A stretch of DNA of 59,418 nt, taken from an uncultured Clostridium sp. (GTDB lineage: Bacteria; Bacillota; Clostridia; Clostridiales; Clostridiaceae). Below the pieces are notes generated by a model. That model made no database searches. It was not told where the DNA came from and worked only from the letters and a program-made list of their open reading frames with translations. The position numbers were made by a program, and so were the translations under genes. Numbering within the stretch: position 1 is the first letter of the stretch; every line of letters starts with the position of its first letter. Location of the stretch: positions 1 through 59,418 of the forward strand of contig CAKVLD010000013.1 of assembly GCA_934755305.1 (NCBI GenBank), read 5' to 3'. Below, piece after piece: positions 35,544-45,437 of this stretch.

Positions 35544-37437
35544 TTGAAAAATAAACATTACATGTTTTTGCTATCATTAATTGTTATTTTATCTTTCTTT
35601 TTAAACTTCTATGCTATTAGCAATTATGGTACAGGAAATGAATATTATGCGTCTGCTATCTTAAGCATGACTAAAAGTTTTAAAAATTTTTTCTTTGTAG
35701 CTTTTGATCCAGCTGGTATGGTGTCTATTGACAAACCTCCTTTTGGTTTTTGGATTCAAGCAATTTTTGTATTAATCTTTGGATACCATGGCTGGGTTCT
35801 ATTTTTACCTCAAGCACTTTCTGGAACATTATCTTGTATATTGATATATATCTTAGTCTCTAAATATTTTAAAAACAGAAATGCTGCTTTAGTTTCTTCT
35901 TTAATCTTTGCTATTACACCTATTGTAGTTGCTGTTTGTCGTAATAACACAATAGACATGCAATTAATTTTTGTATTGCTTTTAAGTACTCTTTTCTTAT
36001 TTAAATCTCTAGAAAAAAATAAATGGAGATATCTTTTTATAGCAGCTATATTTATTGGTATTGGATTTAACATAAAAATGTTCCAAGCTTATATGGTTGT
36101 CCCTGCTTTTGCTTTAACTTATTTAGTTTTTTTCTAAAGAAAAAATCTCTAAAAGATTTATAGCAGGAGGAATCACTATAGGTATAATGCTTATAGTTTC
36201 TTTATCTTGGACAGCTATTGTAGAGCTTTATCCTGCCTCAGAAAGACCTTATATAGATAGCACCTCTAATAATTCTGTTATTCAACTTATTTTTGGTCAC
36301 AATGGATTAGAAAGACTTGTTGGTAGAGGAAATGGAATGATAGGTGTAAGTAATTCACCAAATAATCCACAAGATATGAAAGATAAACCTAAAGAAGATA
36401 TTAAAACTGTGGATAAATCTGATGATAACTCTAATAAAAATCCACAAAACAGAAATGTACAGGGTCCTGGAGAACAAGGTAATCATGGTGTTTCTAACCC
36501 TAACGGAGGTAAGGGAGGACAAGGTGATGATTACATAGGTGATCCTTCCCCTATAAGACTTTGGATAAGTAGTATATATGGTCAAATTTCTTGGTTAATT
36601 ATCTTTGCTATTTGTTCAATAATAGTTTCTATAAAGAAAATCAAAATAAAGAATGCCACATTAAAAGATTCCTTTTTCTATTTTTGGGTACTTTGGCTTT
36701 TAACTATGCTTATATTCTTTAGCTTTGCTGGATTTTATCACAGATACTACTTATGTATGATAGCTCCTGCAATTTCTGTTTTATGTGGAATAGGGATAAT
36801 TAATATGTACAAAGAATTTAAAGAAAAAAATTCATGGAAACAATATATACTTCCTATAGCTTTAGGAATAACTATGATTCTAGAGTTCTTACATGTTTTT
36901 CAATATGATAATATACTTAAAGTTTTAATTCCAGCTATGATTATTTTCAGCTTATTAGCTGCTATATTTATAGTTTCAAACTTTATTAACAATAAAGCTT
37001 TCCATGCTTTTTTAGCTTCTGGATTTGTAATTATAGCAATACTTATTGCTCCAAGTAACATCAAAGATAATAAAAATTCCGGACTTGAAAATTACCTAGT
37101 TAATAACTATAAAGAAGGTAGCTTTTTAGTTGTAGCTTGTAGATCTAATGATGTTGCTAAGTTTATTATAGATACAGGCCTTCCTTGTTATGCTTATGGT
37201 GGATTCTTAGGACAGGATAATTCCTTAAGTCTTGATAAACTTAAAGAATACGTTAATGAGGGCAAAATAACTTATTTCTTAATCTCTGAAATGGGAGGAA
37301 TGAGTGGTAATTCTGAAATTATTAATTATGTAAAAGAAAATGCCACTTTTATTGATCCTAGTGAATATGAATTTGACAATAATAAAAATGAAGGTATAGA
37401 CAAAATGCATGGTAGTTCCCTTTATTGTTTCAAATAA
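35544..37437 (+). pseudogene. GT39 glycosyltransferase, frameshifted tandem copy
   Basis: A tandem paralogue of the preceding gene (shared FDPAGMVSIDKPPFGFWIQA, GFNIKMFQAY, FAGFYHRYYLCMIAP). The reading frame is lost in a T7 tract at 36127-36133: frame 1 stops at 36137, and the rest continues in another frame to 37437. Removing one T joins them through SKEKISKRFIAGG, matching the intact copy. The second part has a long Gly/Asn/Pro/Lys-rich loop (about 36340-36540). The start is TTG at 35544 after GGAG. It may be a true pseudogene, a phase-variable gene or a homopolymer sequencing error. Confidence 0.8.
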
Positions 37438-37620
37438 TTATAAATCTCTTATGTAATATTTAAATCATTATTACTTATAATTCAATATTACTATTAAAAA
37501 ATATCCTAAAAAAAGTTTCATCTCATAAAATATATGTTTTTCTGTCTTATTTGTAATTGATTTGTCATATGTAATAATTTACAATAAACTTGTATATCAG
37601 AATTAAAGGGGGAGTAAAAA

Positions 37621-39969
37621 ATGAGAAACTTTTTTAAAAAAACTGGGATATTTTTTTTAGCTCTTTTGCTAACTTTATCACAAACTCTATTAACTAATGT
37701 ATCTTTCGCAAATGCGGCTATAAAAACATCCAGAGTATCTGTTCATGATCCATCTATAGTAAAGGCCAATGGCAAATACTATTTATTTGGAACTCACATG
37801 AGCGATGCTGTTTCTTCAGATTTAAAATCATGGAGAACAATGACAAGAAACGTTAATACTGACTATGCTAGAATATTTGCTAAAGAGGGAAAATGGTCTG
37901 CTCATGGTAGTAAAAATTATAATATTGCATCAAACCTATGGGCACCAGATGTAATATACAATAAGAAAATGAAAAAATGGTGTATGTACATGAGTGTTAA
38001 TGGTGAAAACTATTATTCATCTATTGCTCTTGCAACTGCTGATAAAATAACTGGTCCATACACTTATGCTGGTACAGTAGTTTATTCTGGTTTTGTAAAC
38101 TCTGCTCAAGCTAGAGAAACTGATTATGCTAAAGTAATGGGAACAAATAATGTTGCATCAAGATATGTTTCTAATGGAAAATGGAATTCACATTACGGCA
38201 CAAATGCTATTGACCCATGTGTTTTATATGATAAATCAGGAAACCTATGGATGTCATATGGTTCATGGTTTGGTGGATTATTTATGCTTAAACTTGATGA
38301 ATCTACAGGACTTAGAGACTATTCTTATAAATATTCAACTAAAACTAATGATTCTGACCAATATCTTGGTAAAAAGATTTCTGGGGGATACGGAACTTGC
38401 GGGGAAGGTTCTTATATAACCTGGGATAAGGAATCTGGATATTACTATCTTTATGAATCTTACTGCGGATTAAATGCTACTGATAATTTCAGTGGATATC
38501 AAATTCGTTTATTTAGATCTAAAAACATAACTGGACCTTATACTGATGCTGCAGGCAACTCTGCTATTTGTACAAGTGCTAAAGATAATAAAGCTAATAA
38601 AGGAATAAAATTATTTGGTAACTATACTTTATCATCATTAAATTCTGTAGCTAATGGAGAGCTTAGTAAAAATGGATATAAATCTGGAGGGCATAATTCA
38701 GCATTAATTGATGATGATGGTCAAAGATATTTAATTTATCACACACGTTTTAATACAGGTAACGAATTCCATCAAGTAAGAGTACATCAACAATTCCTTA
38801 ATGAAGATAAGTGGCCTGTTACAGCTGTATATGAAAACTTAGGTAGCAAAATATCTCCTAATGGATATTCAACTAATGATATTGTAGGTACTTATGACTT
38901 TGTAAATCATGGATTAGATGCTACAACTGCTAATATAGGAATGTTACCTACTCATAAAATACAATTAAATTCTAATGGTACTATAACTGGAGACTACACA
39001 GGAAGATGGAGTGAAAAGTCAGGAACTTATTACTGTACTATGGTTATTAATAATGTTACCTATAAAGGTGTATTCTTCAAACAATATGATGAATCTACAT
39101 CTCATAAAGAGACTATGACTTTCTCACTTATAGGTTCAAATAATGAAAGTATATGGGGATCAAAGACTTCTAATCAATCAGCATTTCAAGAACCTTCTAA
39201 AGCTGGTCTTGATGGAACTTACTATATAAAAAATGTTTCAAGTGGATTATATTTAGATGTTGAAAATGGTTCTTCTAAAAATGGTACTAATATAAGACAA
39301 TGGTCTTTAAATAAATCTGATGCTCAAAAATTCAAATTAGTTTCTGATGGTAAAGGATATTATTCTATATTAACTGGTGCTTCTAATTATAAGAGCTGTG
39401 TTGATGTGTATAATGGTTCTTCTGATGATAGTACTAATATTGATCAATGGGAATACTGGGGTGGAGATATGCAAAAGTTCTTAGTAAAAGAAGTTGAAAA
39501 AGGACAATATGCATTCTTAACTAAAGTATCCTCTGGGAATTCATGCTTAGATCTTTATGAAATAAGCAATGAAGCTGGAGCTAATATTAATGAGTGGACT
39601 TATTGGGGTGGTAAAGGTCAACTTTGGACTCTCGAAAAAGCAAATGATTCAAAACCAACTATTATTCCTGCTCCTAGTACTGGCAATAAATTAAAGCTTG
39701 ATTATAATATCAATAGCTGGGGTTCTGCTGGACAAGTTGATGTTAAAATTACTAATAACTCCTCTGCTGCAACAAAGACATGGACACTAAAATTAAATAA
39801 GAGTGAAATTAAAATAGTAAATAGTTGGAATATAAATGTAAAAGAATCTGGTAATTATTATGTAATTACTCCTGTTGGTTGGAATTCAGTAATTCAGCCT
39901 AAGGGAAGTATTGAATTTGGTATTCAATATTCAGGTAATGTAAATAAATTAAATTATAGCTTATCTTAA
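37621..39969 (+). CDS. Secreted GH43 endo-arabinanase with C-terminal binding modules
   Basis: A 782-residue exported enzyme that cuts alpha-1,5-arabinan in pectin. A signal peptide (1 to about 32, ending FANAA) is followed by a GH43 five-bladed domain: nucleophile-side Asp near residue 43 (VSVHDPSIVK), AIDPCVLYD near 199, and the acid Glu in GTCGEGSYI. The small C-terminal arabinanase beta-domain (TGRWSEKSGTYYC) follows. Next come a ricin-type QxW lectin module (about 540-680, repeats NIRQW, NIDQW, NINEW) and a CBM2-like module (about 690-782). Ribosome site GGGGGAG. No sugar-uptake genes flank it. Confidence 0.9.
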   Translation: MRNFFKKTGIFFLALLLTLSQTLLTNVSFANAAIKTSRVSVHDPSIVKANGKYYLFGTHMSDAVSSDLKSWRTMTRNVNTDYARIFAKEGKWSAHGSKNYNIASNLWAPDVIYNKKMKKWCMYMSVNGENYYSSIALATADKITGPYTYAGTVVYSGFVNSAQARETDYAKVMGTNNVASRYVSNGKWNSHYGTNAIDPCVLYDKSGNLWMSYGSWFGGLFMLKLDESTGLRDYSYKYSTKTNDSDQYLGKKISGGYGTCGEGSYITWDKESGYYYLYESYCGLNATDNFSGYQIRLFRSKNITGPYTDAAGNSAICTSAKDNKANKGIKLFGNYTLSSLNSVANGELSKNGYKSGGHNSALIDDDGQRYLIYHTRFNTGNEFHQVRVHQQFLNEDKWPVTAVYENLGSKISPNGYSTNDIVGTYDFVNHGLDATTANIGMLPTHKIQLNSNGTITGDYTGRWSEKSGTYYCTMVINNVTYKGVFFKQYDESTSHKETMTFSLIGSNNESIWGSKTSNQSAFQEPSKAGLDGTYYIKNVSSGLYLDVENGSSKNGTNIRQWSLNKSDAQKFKLVSDGKGYYSILTGASNYKSCVDVYNGSSDDSTNIDQWEYWGGDMQKFLVKEVEKGQYAFLTKVSSGNSCLDLYEISNEAGANINEWTYWGGKGQLWTLEKANDSKPTIIPAPSTGNKLKLDYNINSWGSAGQVDVKITNNSSAATKTWTLKLNKSEIKIVNSWNINVKESGNYYVITPVGWNSVIQPKGSIEFGIQYSGNVNKLNYSLS

Positions 39970-39974
39970 ACTTA

Positions 39975-40025
39975 AAAGGTGCTGTCTTAGTTAGTGATTA
40001 AAAATTGCTAGCGACAAGCACCTTT
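39975..40025 (+). terminator. Terminator after the arabinanase gene
   Basis: AAAGGTGCTGTC (39975-39986) pairs with GAC-A-AGCACCTTT (40013-40025, one bulge), followed by a T-rich stretch. Confidence 0.7.
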
Positions 40026-40075
40026 CTTCTTTCAATTTAAACCTTACCTTTAAACTTATTAAATCATATGTTCAA

Positions 40076-40642
40076 TTATAAACTACTCATTGTTCTTCCA
40101 ACGATATACAAAATTAACTTTGCTTCTTCCTCTGGTGATTTTAAGCAATCTGAAAATATCCAATCCCTAATAATTCTGACTGTTCCGTACTGAACAAATG
40201 AAGATATTGACTTCTTTGTATCTAAATCAAGATTTTCTGGTAAATGTTCTATTACCATCTGATCAAACTGTGGAAGTGATATCTTAATATTGCTTATTAA
40301 ATCATAGCTATCTTGCTTTAACACAAGTTTTGCAAATTCAAGATTGTCTTTAATATATTGTAGAACCCTAGTTAAACATTCATCGATATTTTTACCTGCT
40401 GCAATATCATTTATAACAGCAAATGAAGTATTTTGTATGTACGCCTCAGCAATTTCATTTAATACATCATATTGACTCCCATAATGATTATAGAAAGTAG
40501 TACGATTAATTCCTGCAACTTGGCATAATTCCCTTATGGATATTTTGTTAATTTTATGTGTCTTTAACATTTCTAATAAAGCCTCTCGAACTAAGCGTTT
40601 CGTTAACATAACTCTCTGATTGATATTATTTTTTTCTGACAT
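40076..40642 (-). CDS. TetR-family transcriptional regulator
   Basis: A 188-residue regulator. The N-terminal helix-turn-helix is clear (KISIRELCQVAGINRTTFYNHYGSQYDVL, about residues 33-62), and the C-terminal ligand domain resembles the TetR_C family found with dihydroxyacetone kinase-type regulators. It is divergent from the lipoprotein gene at 40752, and the shared 109-base gap contains a 16-bp palindrome, so it probably represses itself and that gene. The ligand is unknown. Confidence 0.88.
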   Translation of the reverse strand: MSEKNNINQRVMLTKRLVREALLEMLKTHKINKISIRELCQVAGINRTTFYNHYGSQYDVLNEIAEAYIQNTSFAVINDIAAGKNIDECLTRVLQYIKDNLEFAKLVLKQDSYDLISNIKISLPQFDQMVIEHLPENLDLDTKKSISSFVQYGTVRIIRDWIFSDCLKSPEEEAKLILYIVGRTMSSL

Positions 40643-40690
40643 ATATCCTCCATTGAATTCAACACTTTTAAATCATCTGTCGGTTGTAAA

Positions 40691-40706
40691 ATCAACAGAT
40701 GTTGAT
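40691..40706. promoter_or_regulatory. Candidate TetR operator
   Basis: ATCAACAGATGTTGAT: seven-base perfect arms around a two-base centre, in the gap between the divergent TetR and lipoprotein genes. A further half-site, CATCTGT, lies at 40674-40680. Confidence 0.65.
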
Positions 40707-40751
40707 ATTATTATAGAGTATTTATAAAATAAATAAAAGGATTGGTTAAAA

Positions 40752-41768
40752 ATGAAAAAAAAGATTGCATTTCTTATATTCATGACACTACTTTTTACTG
40801 GTTGTGGAGCTGAAGAAAGTGTACACTACAATTCAATTTCAGAATCAAACATAGCAGAGCAAACCATAGAACAAAATGATATTATAATGCAGAATGGTGA
40901 AAATACTTCTAGCCACATTACAACAGCAGTTCAACAAATTATGATAGGAACAAAATGTAATAATTATGATGATGCTTTACAAACATTACTTGATATTAAA
41001 GATGCAGGCTATGAAGCTATAGAATTAAATGATTTTATGATTCATAAATCTTCTATTTTAGTAAAGCTAATGACAAAATTCTCTGGAATGTCTATTGGAA
41101 ATGGTGGTAAGCTTGATTGGCTAAAACTTATTAAAGAGAGTGGATTAAAAGTAATAAGTTTACATAGCGATTTAGCAAGCCTTGAAAATGATATTAAAGC
41201 TGTAGCAGATGAAGCTAAAAGTTTTGGGACAAATACTGTAGTTATTACTGGTATGTACAAATTTGATTATAGTAACTTAGAGGAGGTTCAAAATCTTGCT
41301 AAACGTCTAAATCAAACAGGACAGGCTCTTTCAGAGGAAGGAATACGTCTTTTATATCATAACCATAATTGTGAACTACAAAAAGTAGCCCCTGGAAAAA
41401 CTGCTTATGACGTTATAATTGAAGAAACAGATCCTGAATATGTAAACTTCGAATTTGATAGTTATTGGATGGCAGATGGTGGAGCTAATGTTCCAGCTTT
41501 AATGGAGCAATTAGGTAGTAGAATAAAATTATGGCATATTAATGATCGTGGTTGTACTAAGTCAGGTCCTTACATGACACCAATACTTAAAGAAAATGCT
41601 ACTGAATTAGGAAATGGCAATATGGATTTAGATACACTGTCAGAAATAGCTATAAGAAATGGCGTAGAAGGTGTTGTATTAGAAACTCATAAGAATTGGG
41701 TAGATAAAGATCCTATTAAGAGTCTTCAGGTTAGTTCAGAATATATGAAAGCGAAATTTGATAATTAG
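40752..41768 (+). CDS. Lipoprotein with sugar phosphate isomerase/epimerase fold
   Basis: A 338-residue protein with a type II signal peptide and lipobox FTGCG (Cys near residue 19), then a ~60-residue linker and an AP-endonuclease-2/xylose-isomerase-like TIM barrel (about 60-335). Core segments are LLYHNHNCEL, YVNFEFDSYWMADGG, IKLWHINDRG and GVVLETHKNW, which carry the His/Glu/Asp metal ligands of the family. Most members are cytoplasmic, so a lipid anchor is unusual. It may act on sugars outside the membrane. The divergent TetR regulator and operator suggest inducible expression. Confidence 0.82.
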   Translation: MKKKIAFLIFMTLLFTGCGAEESVHYNSISESNIAEQTIEQNDIIMQNGENTSSHITTAVQQIMIGTKCNNYDDALQTLLDIKDAGYEAIELNDFMIHKSSILVKLMTKFSGMSIGNGGKLDWLKLIKESGLKVISLHSDLASLENDIKAVADEAKSFGTNTVVITGMYKFDYSNLEEVQNLAKRLNQTGQALSEEGIRLLYHNHNCELQKVAPGKTAYDVIIEETDPEYVNFEFDSYWMADGGANVPALMEQLGSRIKLWHINDRGCTKSGPYMTPILKENATELGNGNMDLDTLSEIAIRNGVEGVVLETHKNWVDKDPIKSLQVSSEYMKAKFDN

Positions 41769-41789
41769 TAAAATTATATTTTAGATAAA

Positions 41790-41820
41790 AAACGGCTTAA
41801 CCATAGAGGTTAAGCCGTTT
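41790..41820. terminator. Bidirectional terminator
   Basis: A perfect 13-bp stem (41790-41802 with 41808-41820) flanked by A and T tracts. It serves the lipoprotein gene and the convergent tRNA-Arg. Confidence 0.88.
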
Positions 41821-41832
41821 TACCATATTATA

Positions 41833-41907
41833 TGGTATCCCCAGTAGGAATCGAACCTACATCTATCCCTTAGGAGGGGACTATTCTATCCATTGAACTA
41901 TGAGGAC
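41833..41907 (-). tRNA. tRNA-Arg (CCT anticodon)
   Basis: Seventy-five bases including an encoded CCA. The anticodon loop CTCCTAA gives CCT, the T-arm GTAGGTTCGATTCCTAC is perfect, and the acceptor GTCCTCA pairs with TGGGGAT using a G-U first pair. It decodes the rare AGG codon. Confidence 0.95.
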
Positions 41908-42017
41908 ATATTTAATTATTACATATACGATTTTATTATACTTAACTTTATATGTCAACATTCATACGCCATAATAAAAACTAATTAAGTAAAAATGTTC
42001 CACAAAAATATAAATAA

Positions 42018-42053
42018 TTAGAATGAGAATAAATATTTATAGCCTCATTCTAA
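42018..42053 (-). terminator. Terminator after the P-type ATPase gene
   Basis: TTAGAATGAG (42018-42027) pairs with CTCATTCTAA (42044-42053), with a T-rich run following on the minus strand. Confidence 0.7.
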
Positions 42054-42062
42054 TTTAAAATT

Positions 42063-44453
42063 CTATGCTGTTACTTTTATATTCTTTTTACTACTTTCAA
42101 ACTTTCTAATAACTTTAACAACTACAGAAATCATAATACAAGCTATGACTATTAATATTCCTGCTAAAATCCATTCCTTTAACTCTATAGTAGTTAAACT
42201 AAAGAATGTTCTTCCTATTGGAATAAAGTAATTACTTAAGGCTCCAATTGCCATAGTTAAAAATAATATTAACTTATATTTATTAAAAGGTAATGATACT
42301 CTACATAAAATCACTAAGCTTATTCCTAAAAATACAAGTACAGCTACTGCTCTACAATGATCTACTGATGCTCCTGACATATATGTAAATACATAAGCAC
42401 CAACTGTAAAGGACATCATAGTAAGTCCATTAGGAATACTTGCTGTTAATATCCTCTTTAAAAATCCTTTAGTTACTCTACCACCACTTGGCTCTAAGGC
42501 TAAGAAAAACGCTGGTATACCTATTGCAAAACTACCTACTAAAGATGTTTGGATAGGTACTAATGGATAAGGAAGCATTAACGCAGACATTATTAAAGAT
42601 AAACTTACAAAGAATATACTCTTTGATAAAAATAGTTCCGCAACTCTCTCTAAATTATTAATTTGCCTTCTTCCTTCATTTACCACCTTAGGTAATGCAC
42701 CAAAGTCAGAATTCATTAATACTAGTTGAGAAACTGCCTTTGTTGCTTCTGAACCATTTCCCATTGCTATACCACAATCTGATTCCTTAAGTGCTAAAAC
42801 ATCATTAACTCCATCTCCAGTCATAGCTACTGTATGGTCTTTTGCTTGAAGCGCCTTTACTATATTCTTCTTTTGGTGTGGTGTAACTCTACCAAATATA
42901 TTATACTTATCCACCACTTTAGTAAGTTCATTCATATCCTCAGGTAATGTTCTTGCATCTACATATCTATCTGCTCCTTCAACCCCTGCTCTCATAGCAA
43001 CAGCTGATACAGTTATAGGATTATCACCTGAAATTACTTTTACAGTAACGCCTTCTTCTTTAAAATATTTTAACACAGCAGGTGCTTCTTTCTTTATAAC
43101 ATCTTCTATTAATATAAAGGCTTTTTCTTTAACTTCTGATAATAAACCTTTCTTTAATGTCATTTGATCTATTTTCCCAAGTAATAAAACTCTTCTTCCT
43201 TTAATAGCTTCAGCCTCTACTTCTTTAGAGAACTTTTTATAGTTATTCCCTAATAATATTTCTGGAGCTCCTAATACCCAAGAACCATATCCTTTTAAAA
43301 TTATTCCTCCCCATTTTCTTCTTGATGAGAAAGGCACCTTTTCTAATACTTCTATATCTGGGCATTTTTTATATCCATCCAATATAGCTTTTTGAGTAGG
43401 ATTTTTACTAGGTAAATTATGTACTAAAGTTGCTAATACATTATCTATTTCTTCCTTATTTTCTTCTCCTACTTGTTTTACATCTACAAGCTTTAGTTTA
43501 CCTTCTGTTATTGTTCCTGTTTTGTCTACACAAAGAACATCAACTCTTGCTAAAACTTCAGTTGCAGATAGTTGTTGAATTAAAGTGTCATGCTTAGCAA
43601 GCTTAACTACTGAAACTATAAAAGTTGCACTTGTTAATAATACTAATCCTTCAGGAACCATACCTATAATACCAGATACTACACCTATTAATGCCTCTCT
43701 CCATGTAGAATGAGAGAAAAATATTTGTGTTGTAGTTAATGTTATTCCAAGAGGAACTATTAATATTAATAGTATTTTTATTATCTTACTTATAGAATTT
43801 TGTAATTCTGAATTTATTATTTTGAATTTACGTGCTTCATCTGCAAGCTTCGAAGAATAAGTATTATTCCCTACCTTAGTGATCCTAGCATAGCCTTCCC
43901 CTGCAACCACAAAGCTTCCTGCTAAAATAGAATCTCCTTCTTTTTTATATACTGGATCTGATTCACCTGTTAACATTGATTCATCTACTTCTAACTCATC
44001 TCCAAAAACAAGCTTTGAGTCTGCTAATACTTGTTCTCCGCTACTTAAACATACAATATCATCTAATACTAAATCTTCAACAGATACTTTTATTTTTTTT
44101 CCATTTCTCAAAACTTTAGCACTTGCCATACTTAATACTGAAAGTTTTTCTAAAGTCTTTTTAGCATTTAGCTCTTGACCAACTCCTATTATGCTATTGA
44201 CAATAATAACTCCTGCAAATATAGCATTTTTAGGCGAACCAGCTATTAATACAAGAGAAGCTAAAACTAAGTTTAATACATTAAATATGTTAAAGAAGTT
44301 TGCTCTAATCATCTGTCCTATAGTTCTTGAGGGAGCTTTAGGTAACTTATTTGTATCACCACTTAAAATTCTTTTTTTAACTTCTTTATCTGTTAAGCCT
44401 TTTAGCTTTTTTAATATATCTATACTATTATCTTTGTACTCCTTACATTCCAT
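42063..44453 (-). CDS. Cation-transporting P-type ATPase (CtpE-like)
   Basis: A 796-residue P-type ATPase. The actuator motif MLTGESDPV is near residue 158, the M4 segment contains GMVPEGLVLLTS, the phosphorylated aspartate lies in CVDKTGTITEG near residue 308, and MTGDGVNDVLALKESDCGIAMG is near residue 540. About ten membrane segments are visible, with no N-terminal metal-binding CxxC domain. The PEGL motif and size match the CtpE/YloB-like group, reported as calcium transporters in actinobacteria; ion specificity here is inference. It is monocistronic. Confidence 0.85.
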   Translation of the reverse strand: MECKEYKDNSIDILKKLKGLTDKEVKKRILSGDTNKLPKAPSRTIGQMIRANFFNIFNVLNLVLASLVLIAGSPKNAIFAGVIIVNSIIGVGQELNAKKTLEKLSVLSMASAKVLRNGKKIKVSVEDLVLDDIVCLSSGEQVLADSKLVFGDELEVDESMLTGESDPVYKKEGDSILAGSFVVAGEGYARITKVGNNTYSSKLADEARKFKIINSELQNSISKIIKILLILIVPLGITLTTTQIFFSHSTWREALIGVVSGIIGMVPEGLVLLTSATFIVSVVKLAKHDTLIQQLSATEVLARVDVLCVDKTGTITEGKLKLVDVKQVGEENKEEIDNVLATLVHNLPSKNPTQKAILDGYKKCPDIEVLEKVPFSSRRKWGGIILKGYGSWVLGAPEILLGNNYKKFSKEVEAEAIKGRRVLLLGKIDQMTLKKGLLSEVKEKAFILIEDVIKKEAPAVLKYFKEEGVTVKVISGDNPITVSAVAMRAGVEGADRYVDARTLPEDMNELTKVVDKYNIFGRVTPHQKKNIVKALQAKDHTVAMTGDGVNDVLALKESDCGIAMGNGSEATKAVSQLVLMNSDFGALPKVVNEGRRQINNLERVAELFLSKSIFFVSLSLIMSALMLPYPLVPIQTSLVGSFAIGIPAFFLALEPSGGRVTKGFLKRILTASIPNGLTMMSFTVGAYVFTYMSGASVDHCRAVAVLVFLGISLVILCRVSLPFNKYKLILFLTMAIGALSNYFIPIGRTFFSLTTIELKEWILAGILIVIACIMISVVVKVIRKFESSKKNIKVTA

Positions 44454-44646
44454 ATAATTCTCCTAACAAAAATAATTTTTACCATTTACAATTTATTTTA
44501 ATGTATAAATCTTAAATTACTCTTAAATATATTAAAATATAATATTAAAGTTTTATAAATTTGAATATATCATTATTCTTTAATTATTCACTATATTGTA
44601 CTATACTATTCTCATAACTTAATTATATATTAGAAAGGACTTGTTT

Positions 44647-45363
44647 ATGTTTAGATCATTAATATTTTATCCTATAGCTGTAATTAGTATTTTCGTAGCA
44701 GAGCTAAGCCTTATAAAAGCAAAATATTTAGAACGTAAAAATAGGATGAAAGAAAGAACTTTATTTCTTCATAAAATAACTCATAATTGGGCATCACGTA
44801 TAATTAAATTATCTGGATGTAAAGTTCATGTGGAAGGGTTAGAAAATATCCCAGAAGATAAAACAGTATTATTTGTAGCAAATCATCAAAGTTATTTTGA
44901 TATTCCTCTTTTAATGAGTGCTATTGATGTTCCAAAAGGATTTATTGCAAAAAAAGAGTTAGAAAAATTACCTGGGGTAAGCAAATGGATGAGATATATT
45001 AGATGCATATTTATGGATAGAGATAATTTACGTAAATCTGCAGAATCTATAGTTGAAGGAATTAAAATTTTAAAAAGTGGATATTCTATGGTTATTTTCC
45101 CTGAAGGAACTAGAAGTCAAGGAAGAAAACATGCTGATTTTAAAGCTGGTAGTTTTAAATTAGCCACTAAATCAAAAGCTATGATAGTTCCTGTTACTAT
45201 TGATGGAACTTATAAAGTTATGGAAGAAGGTAAGGGTAAAATTAAATCCACTGACCTTAAATTAATTATTCATCCAGCAATTGATACTACAACACTTTCA
45301 AAAGAAGAATTAGCAGTTCTTCATGAAACAGTTCAAGAAACAGTGTTTGAACCACTAAAATAG
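44647..45363 (+). CDS. plsC: 1-acyl-sn-glycerol-3-phosphate acyltransferase
   Basis: A protein of about 238 residues that acylates lysophosphatidic acid to phosphatidic acid, a central phospholipid step. A membrane-anchoring N-terminus is followed by the acyltransferase motifs NHQSYFDIP (HX4D, near residue 78), FMDRDNLRKS and FPEGTRSQGRKHADFKAGSF near residue 150, and VPVTIDGTYKVM. The start at 44647 follows AGAAAGGA; the TTG six bases upstream is less well placed. Confidence 0.92.
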   Translation: MFRSLIFYPIAVISIFVAELSLIKAKYLERKNRMKERTLFLHKITHNWASRIIKLSGCKVHVEGLENIPEDKTVLFVANHQSYFDIPLLMSAIDVPKGFIAKKELEKLPGVSKWMRYIRCIFMDRDNLRKSAESIVEGIKILKSGYSMVIFPEGTRSQGRKHADFKAGSFKLATKSKAMIVPVTIDGTYKVMEEGKGKIKSTDLKLIIHPAIDTTTLSKEELAVLHETVQETVFEPLK

Positions 45364-45365
45364 AG

Positions 45366-45401
45366 AAAAATATCTGCACAAATATTTTTTTGATGCAGAT
45401 A
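45366..45401. terminator. Bidirectional terminator after plsC
   Basis: AAAAATATCTGCA (45366-45378) pairs with TGCAGATATTTTT (45394-45406), with T tracts on both outer sides. It separates plsC from the convergent gene at 45438. Confidence 0.75.
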
Positions 45402-45437
45402 TTTTTTTAATGTAAATATTCTTTTGATGCATATATT

